In this document: one piece after another, positions 1 to 13,600 of the stretch
How positions within the stretch are numbered: position 1 is the stretch's first letter
Layout of the letters: each line of letters opens with the position of its first letter
Assembly (NCBI GenBank): GCA_032433765.1
Contig: JAVIAB010000049.1
Span: 26,239,890-26,303,889 of the forward strand
DNA from: Megaustenia siamemsis
Taxonomy: Eukaryota; Mollusca; Gastropoda; Stylommatophora; Ariophantidae
Length of the DNA stretch: 64,000 nt
Direction of reading: 5' to 3'
Notes under the pieces: model-generated
The model's database searches: none
Told to the model about the DNA's origin: nothing
The model's input: the letters and a program-made list of their open reading frames with translations, nothing else
Program-made: the position numbers and the translations under genes

Positions 1-3000
1 TTTATGTCACCTCTATTTATGTCACCTTAGTTTATGTCACCTCAGTTTATGTCACCTCTATTTATGTCACCTCAGTTTATCACTTTTTTATGTCACCTCT
101 GGTTTATGTCACCTCTGTTTATGTCACTTCTGTTTATGTCACCTCTATTTATGTCACCTCTGTTTGTGTCACTTCTATTTATGTCACTTCTATTTATGTC
201 ACCTCTATTTATGTCACCTCTATTTATGTCACTTCTGTTTATGTCACCTCTATTTATGTCACTTCTGTTTATGTCACCTCTATTTATGTCACCTGTATTT
301 ATGTCACCTTTGTTTATGTCACCTTGTTTATGTCACCTTTGTTTATGTCACCTTTGTTTATGTCACCTCTATATATGGCACCTCAGTTTATCACTTCTTT
401 TCATGTCACCTCTATATATGTCACCTCAGTTTATGTCACCTTTGTTTATGTCACCTTTGTTTATGTCACCTCTATATATGGCACCTCAGTTTATCACTTA
501 TTTTCATGTCACCTCTATATATGTCACCTCAGTTTATGTCACCTTTGTTTATTTCACCTGTATATATATATATGTCACCTCAGTTTATCACTTCTTTTCA
601 TGTCACCTCTATTTATGTCACCTTTGTTTATGTCACCTTTGTTTATGTCACCTTATATATGTCACCTCAGTTTATCACATCTTTTCATGTCACCTCTCTT
701 TATGTCACTTTGTTTATGTCACCTTTGTTTATGTCACCTCTATATATGTCACCTCAGTTTATCACTTCTTTTCATGTCACCTCTATTTATGTCACCTTTG
801 TTTATGTCACCTTTGTTTATGTCACCTTTGTTTATGTCACCTTTGTTTATGTCACCTCTATATATGGCACCTCAGTTTATCACTTCTTTTCATGTCACCT
901 CTATATATGTCACCTCAGTTTATGTCACCTTTGTTTATGTCACCTTTGTTTATGTCACCTCTATATATGGCACCTCAGTTTATCACTTATTTCATGTCAC
1001 CTCTATATATGTCACCTCAGTTTATGTCACCTTTGTTTATTTCACCTGTATATATATATATGTCACCTCAGTTTATCACTTCTTTTCATGTCACCTCTAT
1101 TTATGTCACCTTTGTTTATGTCACCTTTGTTTATGTCACCTCTATATATGTCACCTCAGTTTATCACATCTTTTCATGTCACCTCTCTTTATGTCACCTT
1201 TGTTTATGTCACCTTTGTTTATGTCACCTCTATATAAGTCACCTCAGTTTATCACTTCTTTTCATGTCACCTCTATTTATGTCACCTTTGTTTATGTCAC
1301 CTTTGTTTATGTCACCTTTGTTTATGTCACCTTTGTTTATGTCACCTCTATATATGGCACCTCAGTTTATCACTTCTTTTCATGTCACCTCTATATATGT
1401 CACCTCAGTTTATGTCACCTTTGTTTATGTCACCTTTGTTTATGTCACCTCTATATATGGCACCTCAGTTTATCACTTATTTTCATGTCACCTCTATATA
1501 TGTCACCTCAGTTTATGTCACCTTTGTTTATTTCACCTGTATATATATATGTCACCTCAGTTTATCACTTCTTTTCATGTCACCTCTATATATGTCACCT
1601 CAGTTTATGTCACCTTTGTTTATGTCATCTTTGTTTATGTCACCTGTATATATGGCACCTCAGTTTATCACTTTTTTTCATGTCACCTCTATATATGGCA
1701 CCTCAGTTTATCACTTATTTTCATGTCACCTCAGTTTATGTCAGCTTTGTTTATGTCACCTTTGTTTATGTCACCTCTATATATGGCACCTCAGTTTATC
1801 ACTTCAGTTTATGTCACCTCTATTTATGTCACCTCTTTTATGTCACCTCTATTTATGTCACCTCAATTTATGTCACCATAGTTTATGTCACCTTTGTTTA
1901 TGTCACCTTTTGTTTATGTCACCTCTATTTATGTCACCTCTATTTATGTCACCTTAGTTTATGTCACCTTTGTTTATGTCACATCTATTAATCACCTCTA
2001 TTTATGTCACCTCTGTTTATGTCACCTCTATTTATGTCACATCTATTTATGTCACTTCTGTTGATGTCATCTCTATTTATGTCACCTCTATTTATGTCAC
2101 CTTTATTTATGTCACCTCTATTTATGTCACCATAGTTTATGTCACCTTTGTTTATGTCACTTTTGTTTATGTCACCTCTGTTTATGGCACCTCTGTTTAT
2201 GTCACCTCTATTTATGTCACCTTAGTTTATGTCACCTTTGTTTATGTCAAATCTATTAATCACCTCTATTTATGTCACCTCTGTTTATGTCACCTCTATT
2301 TATGTCACATCTATTTATGTCACTTCTGTTGATGTCATCTCTATTTATGTCACCTCTATTTATGTCACCTCTATTTATGGCACCTCTATTTATGTCACCT
2401 CAGTTTATGTCACCTCCATTTATGTCACCTCTATTTATGTCACCTCTATTTACGTCACCTCAGTTTATGTCAACTCTATTTATGTCACCTCTATTTATGT
2501 CACCTCAGTTTATCACGTTTTTATGTCACCTCTATTTATGTCACCTCTATTTATGTCATCTCTTTTTATGTCACCTCTATTTATGTCACCTCTATTTATG
2601 TCACCTCTATTTATGTCACCTCAGTTTATGCCACCTCTATTTATGTCACCTCAGTTTATCACTTTTTTATGTCACCTCTGTTTATGTCACCTCTATTTAT
2701 GTCACTTCTGTTTATGTCACCTCTATATGTCACCTCTATTTATGTCACTTCTGTTTACGTCACCTCTATTTATGTCACCACTTTTTATGTCACCTCAATT
2801 TATGTCACATCTATTTATGTCACCTCTATTTATGTCACCTCAGTTTATGTCACCTCTATTTATGTCACCTCTTTTTATGTCACCTCTATTTATGTCACCT
2901 CAGTTTATCACGTTTTTATGTCACCTCAGTTTATGTCACCTCTATTTATGTCACCTCAGTTTATCACGTTTTTATGTCACCTCTATTTATGTCACCTCTA

Positions 3001-6000
3001 TTTATGTCAACTCTATTTATGTCACCTCAGTTTATGTCACCTCTATTTATGTCACCTCAGTTTATCACTTTTTTATGTCACCTCTGGTTTTGTCACCTCT
3101 GTTTATGTCACTTCTGTTTATGTCACCTCTATTTATGTCACCTCTGTTTGTGTCACTTCTATTTATGTCACTTCTATTTATGTCACCTCTATTTATGTCA
3201 CCTCTATTTATGTCACTTCTGTTTATGTCACCTTTGTTTATGTCACCTCTATATAAGTCACCTCAGTTTATCCCTTCTTTTCATGTCACCTCTATTTATG
3301 TCACCTCTATTTATGTCACCTGTATTTATGTCACCTTTGTTTATGTCACCTCTATATAAGTCACCTCAGTTTATCCCTTCTTTTCATGTCACCTCTCTTT
3401 ATGTCACCTTTGTTTATGTCACCTTTGTTTATGTCACATCTATATAAGTCACCTCAGTTTATCCCTTCTTTTCATGTCACCTCTCTTTATGTCACCTTTG
3501 TTTATGTCACCTTTGTTTATGTCACATCTATATAAGTCACCTCAGTTTATCCCTTCTTTTCATGTCACCTCTATTTATGTCACCTTTGTTTATGTCACCT
3601 TTGTTTATGTCACCTTTGTTTATGTCACCTTTGTTTATGTCACCTCTATGTATGGCACCTCAGTTTATCACTTCTTTTCATGTCACCTCTATATATGTCA
3701 CCTCAGTTTATGTCACCTTTGTTTATGTCACCTTTGTTTATGTCACCTCTATATATGGCACCTCAGTTTATCACTTATTTTCATGTCACCTCTATATATG
3801 TCACCTCAGTTTATGTCACCTTTGTTTATTTCACCTGTATATATTTATGTCACCTCAGTTTATCACTTCTTTTCATGTCACCTCTATTTATGTCACCTTT
3901 GTTTATGTCACCTTTGTTTATGTCACCTCTATATATGGCACCTCAGTTTATCACTTCTTTTCATGTCACCTCTATATATGTCACCTCAGTTTATGTCACC
4001 TTTGTTTATGTCATCTTTGTTTATGTCACCTGTATATATGGCACCTCAGTTTATCACTTTTTTCATGTCACCTCTATATATGGCACCTCAGTTTATCACT
4101 TATTTTCATGTCACCTCAGTTTATGTCAGCTTTGTTTATGTCACCTTTGTTTATGTCACCTCTATATATGGCACCTCAGTTTATCACTTCAGTTTATGTC
4201 ACCTCTATTTATGTCACCTCTATTTATGTCACCTCTATTTATGTCACCATAGTTTATGTCACCTTTGTTTATGTCACTTTTGTTTATGTCACCTCTGTTT
4301 ATGGCACCTCTGTTTATGTCACCTCTATTTATGTCACCTTAGTTTATGTCACCTTTGTTTATGTCACATCTATTAATCACCTCTATTTATGTCACCTCTG
4401 TTTATGTCACCTCTATTTATGTCACATCTATTTATGTCACTTCTGTTGATGTCATCTCTATTTATGTCACCTCTATTTATGTCACCTCTATTTATGTCAC
4501 CTCTATTTATGTCACCTCTATTTACGTCACCTCAGTTTATGTCAACTCTATTTATGTCACCTCTATTTATGTCACCTCAGTTTATCACGTTTTTATGTCA
4601 CCTCTATTTATGTCACCTCTATTTATGTCACCTCTTTTTATGTCACCTCTATTTATGTCACCTCTATTTATGTCACCTCTATTTATGTCACCTCAGTTTA
4701 TGCCACCTCTATTTATGTCACCTCAGTTTATCACTTTTTTTATGTCACCTCTGTTTATGTCACCTCTATTTATGTCACTTCTGTTTATGTCACCTCTATA
4801 TGTCACCTCTATTTATGTCACTTCTGTTTATGTCACCTCTATTTATGTCACCACTTTTTATGTCACCTCAATTTATGTCACCTCTATTTATGTCACCTCT
4901 ATTTATGTCACCTCAGTTTATGTCACCTCTATTTATGTCACCTCTTTTTATGTCACCTCTATTTATGTCACCTCAGTTTATCACGTTTTTATGTCACCTC
5001 TATTTATGTCACCTCTATTTATGTCAACTCTATTTATGCCACCTCAGTTTATGTCACCTCTATTTATGTCACCTCAGTTTATCACGTTTTTATGTCACCT
5101 CTATTTATGTCAACTCTATTTATGTCACCTCAGTTTATGTCACCTCTATTTATGTCACCTCTGTTTATCACTTTTTTATGTCACCTCTGGTTTTGTCACC
5201 TCTGTTTATGTCACTTCTGTTTATGTCACCTCTATTTATGTCACCTCTATTTATGTCACCTCTGTTTGTGTCACTTCTATTTATGTCACTTCTATTTATG
5301 TCACCTCTATTTATGTCGCCTCTATTTATGTCACTTCTGTTTATGTCACCTCTATTTATGTCACTTCTGTTTATGTCACCTCTATTTATGTCACCTGTAT
5401 TTATGTCACCTCTGTTTATGTCACCTCTATTTATGTCACTTCCGTTTATGCCACCTCTATTTATGTCACTTCTTTTTATGTCACCTCTATTTATGTCACC
5501 TCTATTTATGTCACCTCTATTTATGTCACCTCTATTTATGTCACCTCTATTTATGTCACCTCTATTTATGTCACTTCTGTTTATGTCACCTCTATTTATG
5601 TCACTTCTGTTTGTGTCACCTCAGTTTATGTTACTTCTATTTATGTCACTTCTGTTTATGTCACCTTTATTTATGTCACTTCTGTTTATGTCACCTCTAT
5701 TTATGTCACTTCTGTTTATGTCACCTCTGTTTATGTCACCTCTGTTTATGTCAACTCTATTTATGTCACCTCTGTTTATGTCACTTCTATTTATGTCACC
5801 TCTATTTATGTCACCTGTATTTATGTCACCTCAGTTTATCACGTTTTTATGTCACCTCTATTTATGTCACCTCTGTTTATGTCACCTCTATTTATGTCAC
5901 CTCTGTTTATGTCACCTCTATTTATTTCACCTCTATTTATGTCACCTCTGTTTATGTCACCTCTATTTATGTCACCTCAGTTTATCATTTCTTTTTATGT

Positions 6001-6060
6001 CATCTCTAAATTATGTCACTTCTTTTAACACCACCTCTGTTTATGTGACTTATATTTAGG
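1..6060. repeat. 15-bp satellite array, block 1 (unit tttatgtcacctcta)
   Basis: The unit tttatgtcacctcta is repeated head to tail with point variants (cctcag, ccttag, cttctg, cctttg, atggcacc) and phase-shifting short units such as ttaatcacctcta and tttatcacttc. Higher-order blocks are visible: from about 320 to 1800 a composite of ordinary units, tatatatggcacc units and ttttcatgtcacc units recurs roughly every 100 bp. From 1961 to about 6000 longer blocks recur that also occur near 8.1, 10.3, 13.6 and 15.6 kb. All three plus-strand frames are open for hundreds of codons because the unit is 5 codons long and stop-free in each, so the implied FMSPL, LCHLY and YVTSI repeat proteins are not credible genes. 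The array continues left of the window. Confidence 0.97.
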
Positions 6061-6240
6061 CCTATTCTGTTTATCATGTCATCTCTGTTTATGCCAGATG
6101 TTAATGCCACCTCTATTAGTGGCACTTCTGGTTATACCACTTCTATTAACGCCACCTCTGTTATGCTAAATATAGTTTTTTGCCGCTTCTATTTATGTCA
6201 CGTTTATGTATGCCATTCAGTTTATATCACTTCTCTTTAT
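6061..6240. repeat. degenerate 15-bp repeat, junction segment of module copy 1
   Basis: Units still follow a 15-bp rhythm but are strongly diverged (atgccacctctatta, ggcacttctggttat, accacttctattaac). They look like an old, unhomogenised edge of the satellite. The same diverged sequence recurs at 17079, 20320, 23599 and 29455, so it serves as a fingerprint of the module duplication. Confidence 0.8.
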
Positions 6241-6482
6241 GCCGCTTTTTATTATGCTACTTCTGTTTTTGCTACCTCTATTTTTGCTACCTCTATTTTT
6301 GCTACCTCTATTTTTGCTACCTCTATTTTTGCTACCTCTATTTTTGCTACCTTTATTTTTGCTACCTCTATTTTTGCTACCTTTATTTTTGCTACCTCTA
6401 TTTTTGCTACCTCTATTTTTGCTACCTCTATTTTTGCTACCTCTATTTTTGCTACCTTTATTTTTGCTACTACCATTTATGC
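6241..6482. repeat. 15-bp variant array (unit tttttgctacctcta), module copy 1
   Basis: About 14-15 uniform copies of tttttgctacctcta, with two or three tttatt variants. This is a sub-family of the main 15-bp satellite, from which it differs mainly by ttttgct replacing ttatgtc. Both strands are open but there is no sign of a gene. Confidence 0.95.
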
Positions 6483-6556
6483 TATTTCTAATTAAGAAAT
6501 GGCATAAATTCTAATCATTCTGTCTATGTCACCCTTAACTATGCCACTTCTGCTTT

Positions 6557-7362
6557 CATCATCATCATCATCAAGTACCGGGACTGCTGGCGTAGGTGAT
6601 CATGTCTCTCTACAACTTTCGATCTCGGCAGCTATTTATCATTTCTGTTGTTGACCTTCTGCCAAGCCATTCTCTTAAGCTGTCTGGTATTTTTTTCTCT
6701 TTGCTTCCCTCTATCTCTTCGTCTCTCAATTTTCCCAGTTGTTACAATATATTCCAGCTGTTCTCTTCTCATTACATGACCAAAAAATGATGATTGTTTC
6801 TTCCTAATATTGGAAATTAGCTCTCTTTTTGCTTTGACCTCTCTCAGAACATCTTCATTACTCTTCTTAGCTGTCCATGGTACTTTCAACATTATTCTGT
6901 AAAACCACATTTCTACAGACTCCAGTGCTTTTCTTGTCTGTTGTTCTATTGTCCATGATTCGCATCTATAGGTTAAGAGTGACTCTACGTAACATTTAAG
7001 AACTCTTTTTCTTGTTTCTATTGTCAAAAATGGATTGCATAGTATCTTCCTCATTTTTTGGAAAGCTGCTTTTGTCTGAGCCATTCTACATCTCACCTCT
7101 TTTGTACATCTTCCGTCTGAGGTTAACAAAGTTCCCAAATATTTAAATTCATTTACCTGTTTTAATATTGTTCCACTTGTCTTTATTTTGCACTGAGGTG
7201 ATGTCTTTTTCTTTGATGTTACCATTACCTCTGTCTTTTTGCTATTAAGGCTGAGTCCTTTATTGTTGCTTTCTTTCACTATAATGTCCAACATTTCTGG
7301 TAACTCATTTTCACTCTTAGCGATTAAGACTGTCTCATCAGCATACCTTAGATTATTTATGT
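6557..7362 (-). mobile_element. RTE-type non-LTR retrotransposon 3' fragment, amplified copy 1
   Basis: Read on the minus strand, this fragment starts inside the reverse-transcriptase palm, with NNLRYADETVLIA near 7360-7320. It continues through the thumb and connection region (SLNSKKTEVMV, FKYLGTLLTSDGRC, the CESWTIEQQT region, RIMLKVPW, FFGHVMRRE) to a stop at 6632. Past a frameshift the C-terminal motif DRKL-stop-RDMITYASSPGT is readable, ending at a (GAT)n tail (catcat run at 6557-6574 on the plus strand). In RTE-like polymerases the motif normally reads YADD and the terminal motif DR-x-LW; here the second catalytic Asp is Glu and the Trp codon is TAG (6612-6610). The endonuclease domain and the fingers are absent. 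It is a 5'-truncated, dead copy carrying one open stretch of 220 codons (7294-6632). The clade assignment comes from recognised motifs, not from a search. Confidence 0.88.
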
Positions 7363-7377
7363 TATGACTTTTGCTTT

Positions 7378-7676
7378 AGCCACTCCAATTTATACCGTTT
7401 CTGTTTATGACACTTCTAGTAATAACACTTCTATTTTAGATACTTCTTTTTATAACACTTCTAGTAATAACACTTCTATTTTTGACACTTATATTTATGA
7501 CATTTCTAGCAATAACACTTCTATTTTTGACACTTATATTTATGACATTTCTAGTAATAACACTTCTATTTTTGACACTTATATTTATGACATTTCTAGC
7601 AAAAACACTTCTATTTTCGACACTTATATTTATGACATTTCTAGCAATAACACTTCTATTTTTGACACTTATATTT
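7378..7676. repeat. 45-bp array made of three 15-mers, module copy 1
   Basis: The unit is three consecutive 15-mers: tttatgacatttcta, gcaataacacttcta (or gtaataacacttcta) and tttttgacacttata. About five units are present, preceded by a less regular start. The 15-bp rhythm matches the surrounding satellite, so this is a higher-order form of the same lineage. It passes directly into tttatgtcacctcta units at about 7677. Confidence 0.95.
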
Positions 7677-10600
7677 ATGTCACCTCTATTTATGTCACTT
7701 CTGTTTATGTCACCTCTATTTATGTCACCTTTGTTTATGTCACCTTTGTTTATGTCATCTTTGTTTATGTCACCTGTATATATGGCACCTCAGTTTATCA
7801 CTTTTTTTCATGTCACCTCTATATATGGCACCTCAGTTTATCACTTATTTTCATGTCACCTCAGTTTATGTCAGCTTTGTTTATGTCACCTTTGTTTATG
7901 TCACCTCTATATATGGCACCTCAGTTTATCACTTCAGTTATGTCACCTCTATTTATGTCACCTCTATTTATGTCACCTCTATTTATGTCACCTCAATTTA
8001 TGTCACCATAGTTTATGTCACCTTTGTTTATGTCACCTTTTGTTTATGTCACCTCTATTTATGTCACCTCTATTTATGTCACCTTAGTTTATGTCACCTT
8101 TGTTTATGTCACATCTATTAATCACCTCTATTTATGTCACCTCTGTTTATGTCACCTCTATTTATGTCACATCTATTTATGTCACTTCTGTTGATGTCAT
8201 CTCTATTTATGTCACCTCTATTTATGTCACCTTTATTTATGTCACCTCTATTTATGTCACCATAGTTTATGTCACCTTTGTTTATGTCACTTTTGTTTAT
8301 GTCACCTCTGTTTATGGCACCTCTGTTTATGTCACCTCTATTTATGTCACCTTAGTTTATGTCACCTTTGTTTATGTCAAATCTATTAATCACCTCTATT
8401 TATGTCACCTCTGTTTATGTCACCTCTATTTATGTCACATCTATTTATGTCACTTCTGTTGATGTCATCTCTATTTATGTCACCTCTATTTATGTCACCT
8501 CTATTTATGGCACCTCTATTTATGTCACCTCAGTTTATGTCACCTCCATTTATGTCACCTCTATTTATGTCACCACTATTTACGTCACCTCAGTTTATGT
8601 CAACTCTATTTATGTCACCGCTATTTATGTCACCTAAGTTTATCACGTTTTTATGTCACCTCTATTTATGTCACCTCTATTTATGTCATCTCTTTTTATG
8701 TCACCTCTATTTATGTCACCTCTATTTATGTCACCTCTATTTATGTCACCTCAGTTTATGCCACCTCTATTTATGTCACCTCAGTTTATCACTTTTTTAT
8801 GTCACCTCTGTTTATGTCACCTCTATTTATGTCACTTCTGTTTATGTCACCTCTATATGTCACCTCTATTTATGTCACTTCTGTTTACGTCACCTCTATT
8901 TATGTCACCACTTTTTATGTCACCTCTATTTATGTCACCTCTATTTATGTCACCTCTATTTATGTCACCTCAGTTTATGTCACCTCTATTTATGTCACCT
9001 CTTTTTATGTCACCTCTATTTATGTCACCTCAGTTTATCACGTTTTTATGTCACCTCATTTTATGTCACCTCTATTTATGTCACCTCAGTTTATCACGTT
9101 TTTATGTCACCTCTATTTATGTCACCTCTATTTATGTCAACTCTATTTATGTCACCTCAGTTTATGTCACCTCTATTTATGTCACCTCAGTTTATCACTT
9201 TTTTATGTCACCTCTGGTTTTGTCACCTCTGTTTATGTCACTTCTGTTTATGTCACCTCTATTTATGTCACCTCTGTTTGTGTCACTTCTATTTATGTCA
9301 CTTCTATTTATGTCACCTCTATTTATGTCACCTCTATTTATGTCACTTCTGTTTATGTCACATCTATTTATGTCACTTCTGTTTATGTCACCTCTATTTA
9401 TGTCACCTGTATTTATGTCACCTTTGTTTATGTCACCTCTATATATGTCACCTCAGTTTATCACATCTTTTCATGTCACCTCTCTTTATGTCACCTTTGT
9501 TTATGTCACCTTTGTTTATGTCACCTCTATATAAGTCACCTCAGTTTATCACTTCTTTTCATGTCACCTCTATTTATGTCACCTTTGTTTATGTCACCTT
9601 TGTTTATGTCACCTTTGTTTATGTCACCTTTGTTTATGTCACCTCTATATATGGCACCTCAGTTTATCACTTCTTTTCATGTCACCTCTATATATGTCAC
9701 CTCAGTTTATGTCACCTTTGTTTATGTCACCTTTGTTTATGTCACCTCTATATATGGCACCTCAGTTTATCACTTATTTTCATGTCACCTCTATATATGT
9801 CACCTCAGTTTATGTCACCTTTGTTTATTTCACCTGTATATATATATGTCACCTCAGTTTATCACTTCTTTTCATGTCACCTCTATTTATGTCACCTTTG
9901 TTTATGTCACCTTTGTTTATGTCACCTCTATATATGGCACCTCAGTTTATCACTTCTTTTCATGTCACCTCTATATATGTCACCTCAGTTTATGTCACCT
10001 TTGTTTATGTCATCTTTGTTTATGTCACCTGTATATATGGCACCTCAGTTTATCACTTTTTTCATGTCACCTCTATATATGGCACCTCAGTTTATCACTT
10101 ATTTTCATGTCACCTCAGCTTATGTCAGCTTTGTTTATGTCACCTTTGTTTATGTCACCTCTATATATGGCACCTCAGTTTATCACTTCAGTTTATGTCA
10201 CCTCTATTTATGTCACCTCTATTTATGTCACCTCTATTTATGTCACCATAGTTTATGTCACCTTTGTTTATGTCACTTTTGTTTATGTCACCTCTGTTTA
10301 TGGCACCTCTGTTTATGTCACCTCTATTTATGTCACCTTAGTTTATGTCACCTTTGTTTATGTCACATCTATTAATCACCTCTATTTATGTCACCTCTGT
10401 TTATGTCACCTCTATTTATGTCACATCTATTTATGTCACTTCTGTTGATGTCATCTCTATTTATGTCACCTCTATTTATGTCACCTCTATTTATGTCACC
10501 TCTATTTATGGCACCTCTATTTATGTCACCTCAGTTTATGTCACCTCCATTTATGTCACCTCTATTTATGTCACCTCTATTTACGTCACCTCAGTTTATG

Positions 10601-13600
10601 TCAACTCTATTTATGTCACCTCTATTTATGTCACCTCAGTTTATCACGTTTTTATGTCACCTCTATTTATGTCACCTCTATTTATGTCACCTCTTTTTAT
10701 GTCACCTCTATTTATGTCACCTCTATTTATGTCACCTCTATTTATGTCACCTCAGTTTATGCCACCTCTATTTATGTCACCTCAGTTTATCACTTTTTTA
10801 TGTCACCTCTGTTTATGTCACCTCTATTTATGTCACTTCTGTTTATGTCACCTCTATATGTCACCTCTATTTATGTCACTTCTGTTTATGTCACCTCTAT
10901 TTATGTCACCACTTTTTATGTCACCTCAATTTATGTCACCTCTATTTATGTCACCTCTATTTATGTCACCTCAGTTTATGTCACCTCTATTTATGTCACC
11001 TCTTTTTATGTCACCTCTATTTATGTCACCTCAGTTTATCACGTTTTTATGTCACCTCTATTTATGTCACCTCTATTTATGTCAACTCTATTTATGCCAC
11101 CTCAGTTTATGTCACCTCTATTTATGTCACCTCAGTTTATCACGTTTTTATGTCACCTCTATTTATGTCAACTCTATTTATGTCACCTCAGTTTATGTCA
11201 CCTCTATTTATGTCACCTCTGTTTATCACTTTTTAATGTCACCTCTGGTTTTGTCACCTCTGTTTATGTCACTTCTGTTTATGTCACCTCTATTTATGTC
11301 ACCTCTATTTATGTCACCTCTGTTTGTGTCACTTCTATTTATGTCACTTCTATTTATGTCACCTCTATTTATGTCGCCTCTATTTATGTCACTTCTGTTT
11401 ATGTCACCTCTATTTATGTCACTTCTGTTTATGTCACCTCTATTTATGTCACCTGTATTTATGTCACCTCTGTTTATGTCACCTCTATTTATGTCACTTC
11501 CGTTTATGCCACCTCTATTTATGTCACTTTTGTTTATGTCACCTCTGTTTATGGCACCTCTGTTTATGAAACCTCCATTTATGTCACCTCTATTTATGTC
11601 ACCTCTATTTACGTCACCTCAGTTTATGTCAACTCTATTTATGTCACCTCTATTTATGTCACCTCAGTTTATCACGTTTTTATGTCACCTCTATTTATGT
11701 CACCTCTATTTATGTCACCTCTTTTTATGTCACCTCTATTTATGTCACCTCTATTTATGTCACCTCTATTTATGTCACCTCTATTTATGTCACCTCAGTT
11801 TATGCCACCTCTATTTATGTCACCTCAGTTTATCACTTTTTTATGTCACCTCTGTTTATGTCACCTCTATTTATGTCACTTCTGTTTATGTCACCTCTAT
11901 ATGTCACCTCTATTTATGTCACTTCTGTTTACGTCACCTCTATTTATGTCACCACTTTTTATGTCACCTCAATTTATGTCACCTCTATTTATGTCACCTC
12001 TATTTATGTCACCTCAGTTTATGTCACCTCTATTTATGTCACCTCTTTTTATGTCACCTCTATTTATGTCACCTCAGTTTATCACGTTTTTATGTCACCT
12101 CAGTTTATGTCACCTCTATTTATGTCACCTCAGTTTATCACGTTTTTATGTCACCTCTATTTATGTCACCTCTATTTATGTCAACTCTATTTATGTCACC
12201 TCAGTTTATGTCACCTCTATTTATGTCACCTCAGTTTATCACTTTTTTATGTCACCTCTGGTTTTGTCACCTCTGTTTATGTCAATTCTGTTTATGTCAC
12301 CTCTATTTATGTCACCTCTGTTTGTGTCACTTCTATTTATGTCACTTCTATTTATGTCACCTCTATTTATGTCACCTCTATTTATGTCACTTCTGTTTAT
12401 GTCACATCTATTTATGTCACTTCTGTTTATGTCACCTCTATTTATGTCACCTGTATTTATGTCACCTTTGTTTATGTCACCTCTATATATGTCACCTCAG
12501 TTTATCACATCTTTTCATGTCACCTCTCTTTATGTCACCTTTGTTTATGTCACCTTTGTTTATGTCACCTTTGTTTATGTCACATTTGTTTATGTCACCT
12601 CTATATATGGCACCTCAGTTTATCACTTCTTTTCATGTCACCTCTATATATGTCACCTCAGTTTATGTCACCTTTGTTTATGTCACCTTTGTTTATGTCA
12701 CCTCTATATATGGCACCTCAGTTTATCACTTATTTTCATGTCACCTCTATATATGTCGCCTCAGTTTATGTCACCTTTGTTTATTTCACCTGTATATATA
12801 TATGTCACCTCAGTTTATCACTTCTTTTCATGTCACCTCTATTTATGTCACCTTTGTTTATGTCACCTTTGTTTATGTCACCTCTATATATGTCACCTCA
12901 GTTTATCACATCTTTTCATGTCACCTCTCTTTATGTCACCTTTGTTTATGTCACCTTTGTTTATGTCACCTCTATATAAGTCACCTCAGTTTATCACTTC
13001 TTTTCATGTCACCTCTATATATGTCACCTCAGTTTATGTCACCTTTGTTTATGTCACCTTTGTTTATGTCACCTCTATATATGGCACCTCAGTTTATCAA
13101 TTATTTTCATGTCACCTCTATATATGTCACCTCAGTTTATGTCACCTTCGTTTATTTCACCTGTATATATATATGTCACCTCAGTTTATCACTTCTTTTC
13201 ATGTAACCTCTATATATGTCACCTCAGTTTATGTCACCTTTGTTTATGTCATCTTTGTTTATGTCACCTGTATATATGGCACCTCAGTTTATCACTTTTT
13301 TTCATGTCACCTCTATATATGGCACCTCAGTTTATCACTTATTTTCATGTCACCTCAGTTTATGTCAGCTTTGTTTATGTCACCTTTGTTTATGTCACCT
13401 CTATACATGGCACCTCAGTTTATCACTTCAGTTTATGTCACCTCTATTTATGTCACCTCTTTTTATGTCACCTCTATTTATGTCACCTCAATTTATGTCA
13501 CCATAGTTTATGTCACCTTTGTTTATGTCACCTTATGTTTATGTCACCTCTATTTATGTCACCTCTATTTATGTCACCTTAGTTTATGTCACCTTTGTTT

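Noticed and set aside
34..6028. Very long open frames encoding FMSPL, LCHLY or YVTSI repeats, possible structural or membrane protein
   Set aside because: All three frames are open because the 15-bp unit has no stop in any of them; phase-changing indels are common and no frame is favoured.
6632..7294. Functional host-domesticated reverse transcriptase
   Set aside because: Lacks fingers and endonuclease, has YADE and an internal TAG, and exists as five passively amplified copies of which two are frameshifted.
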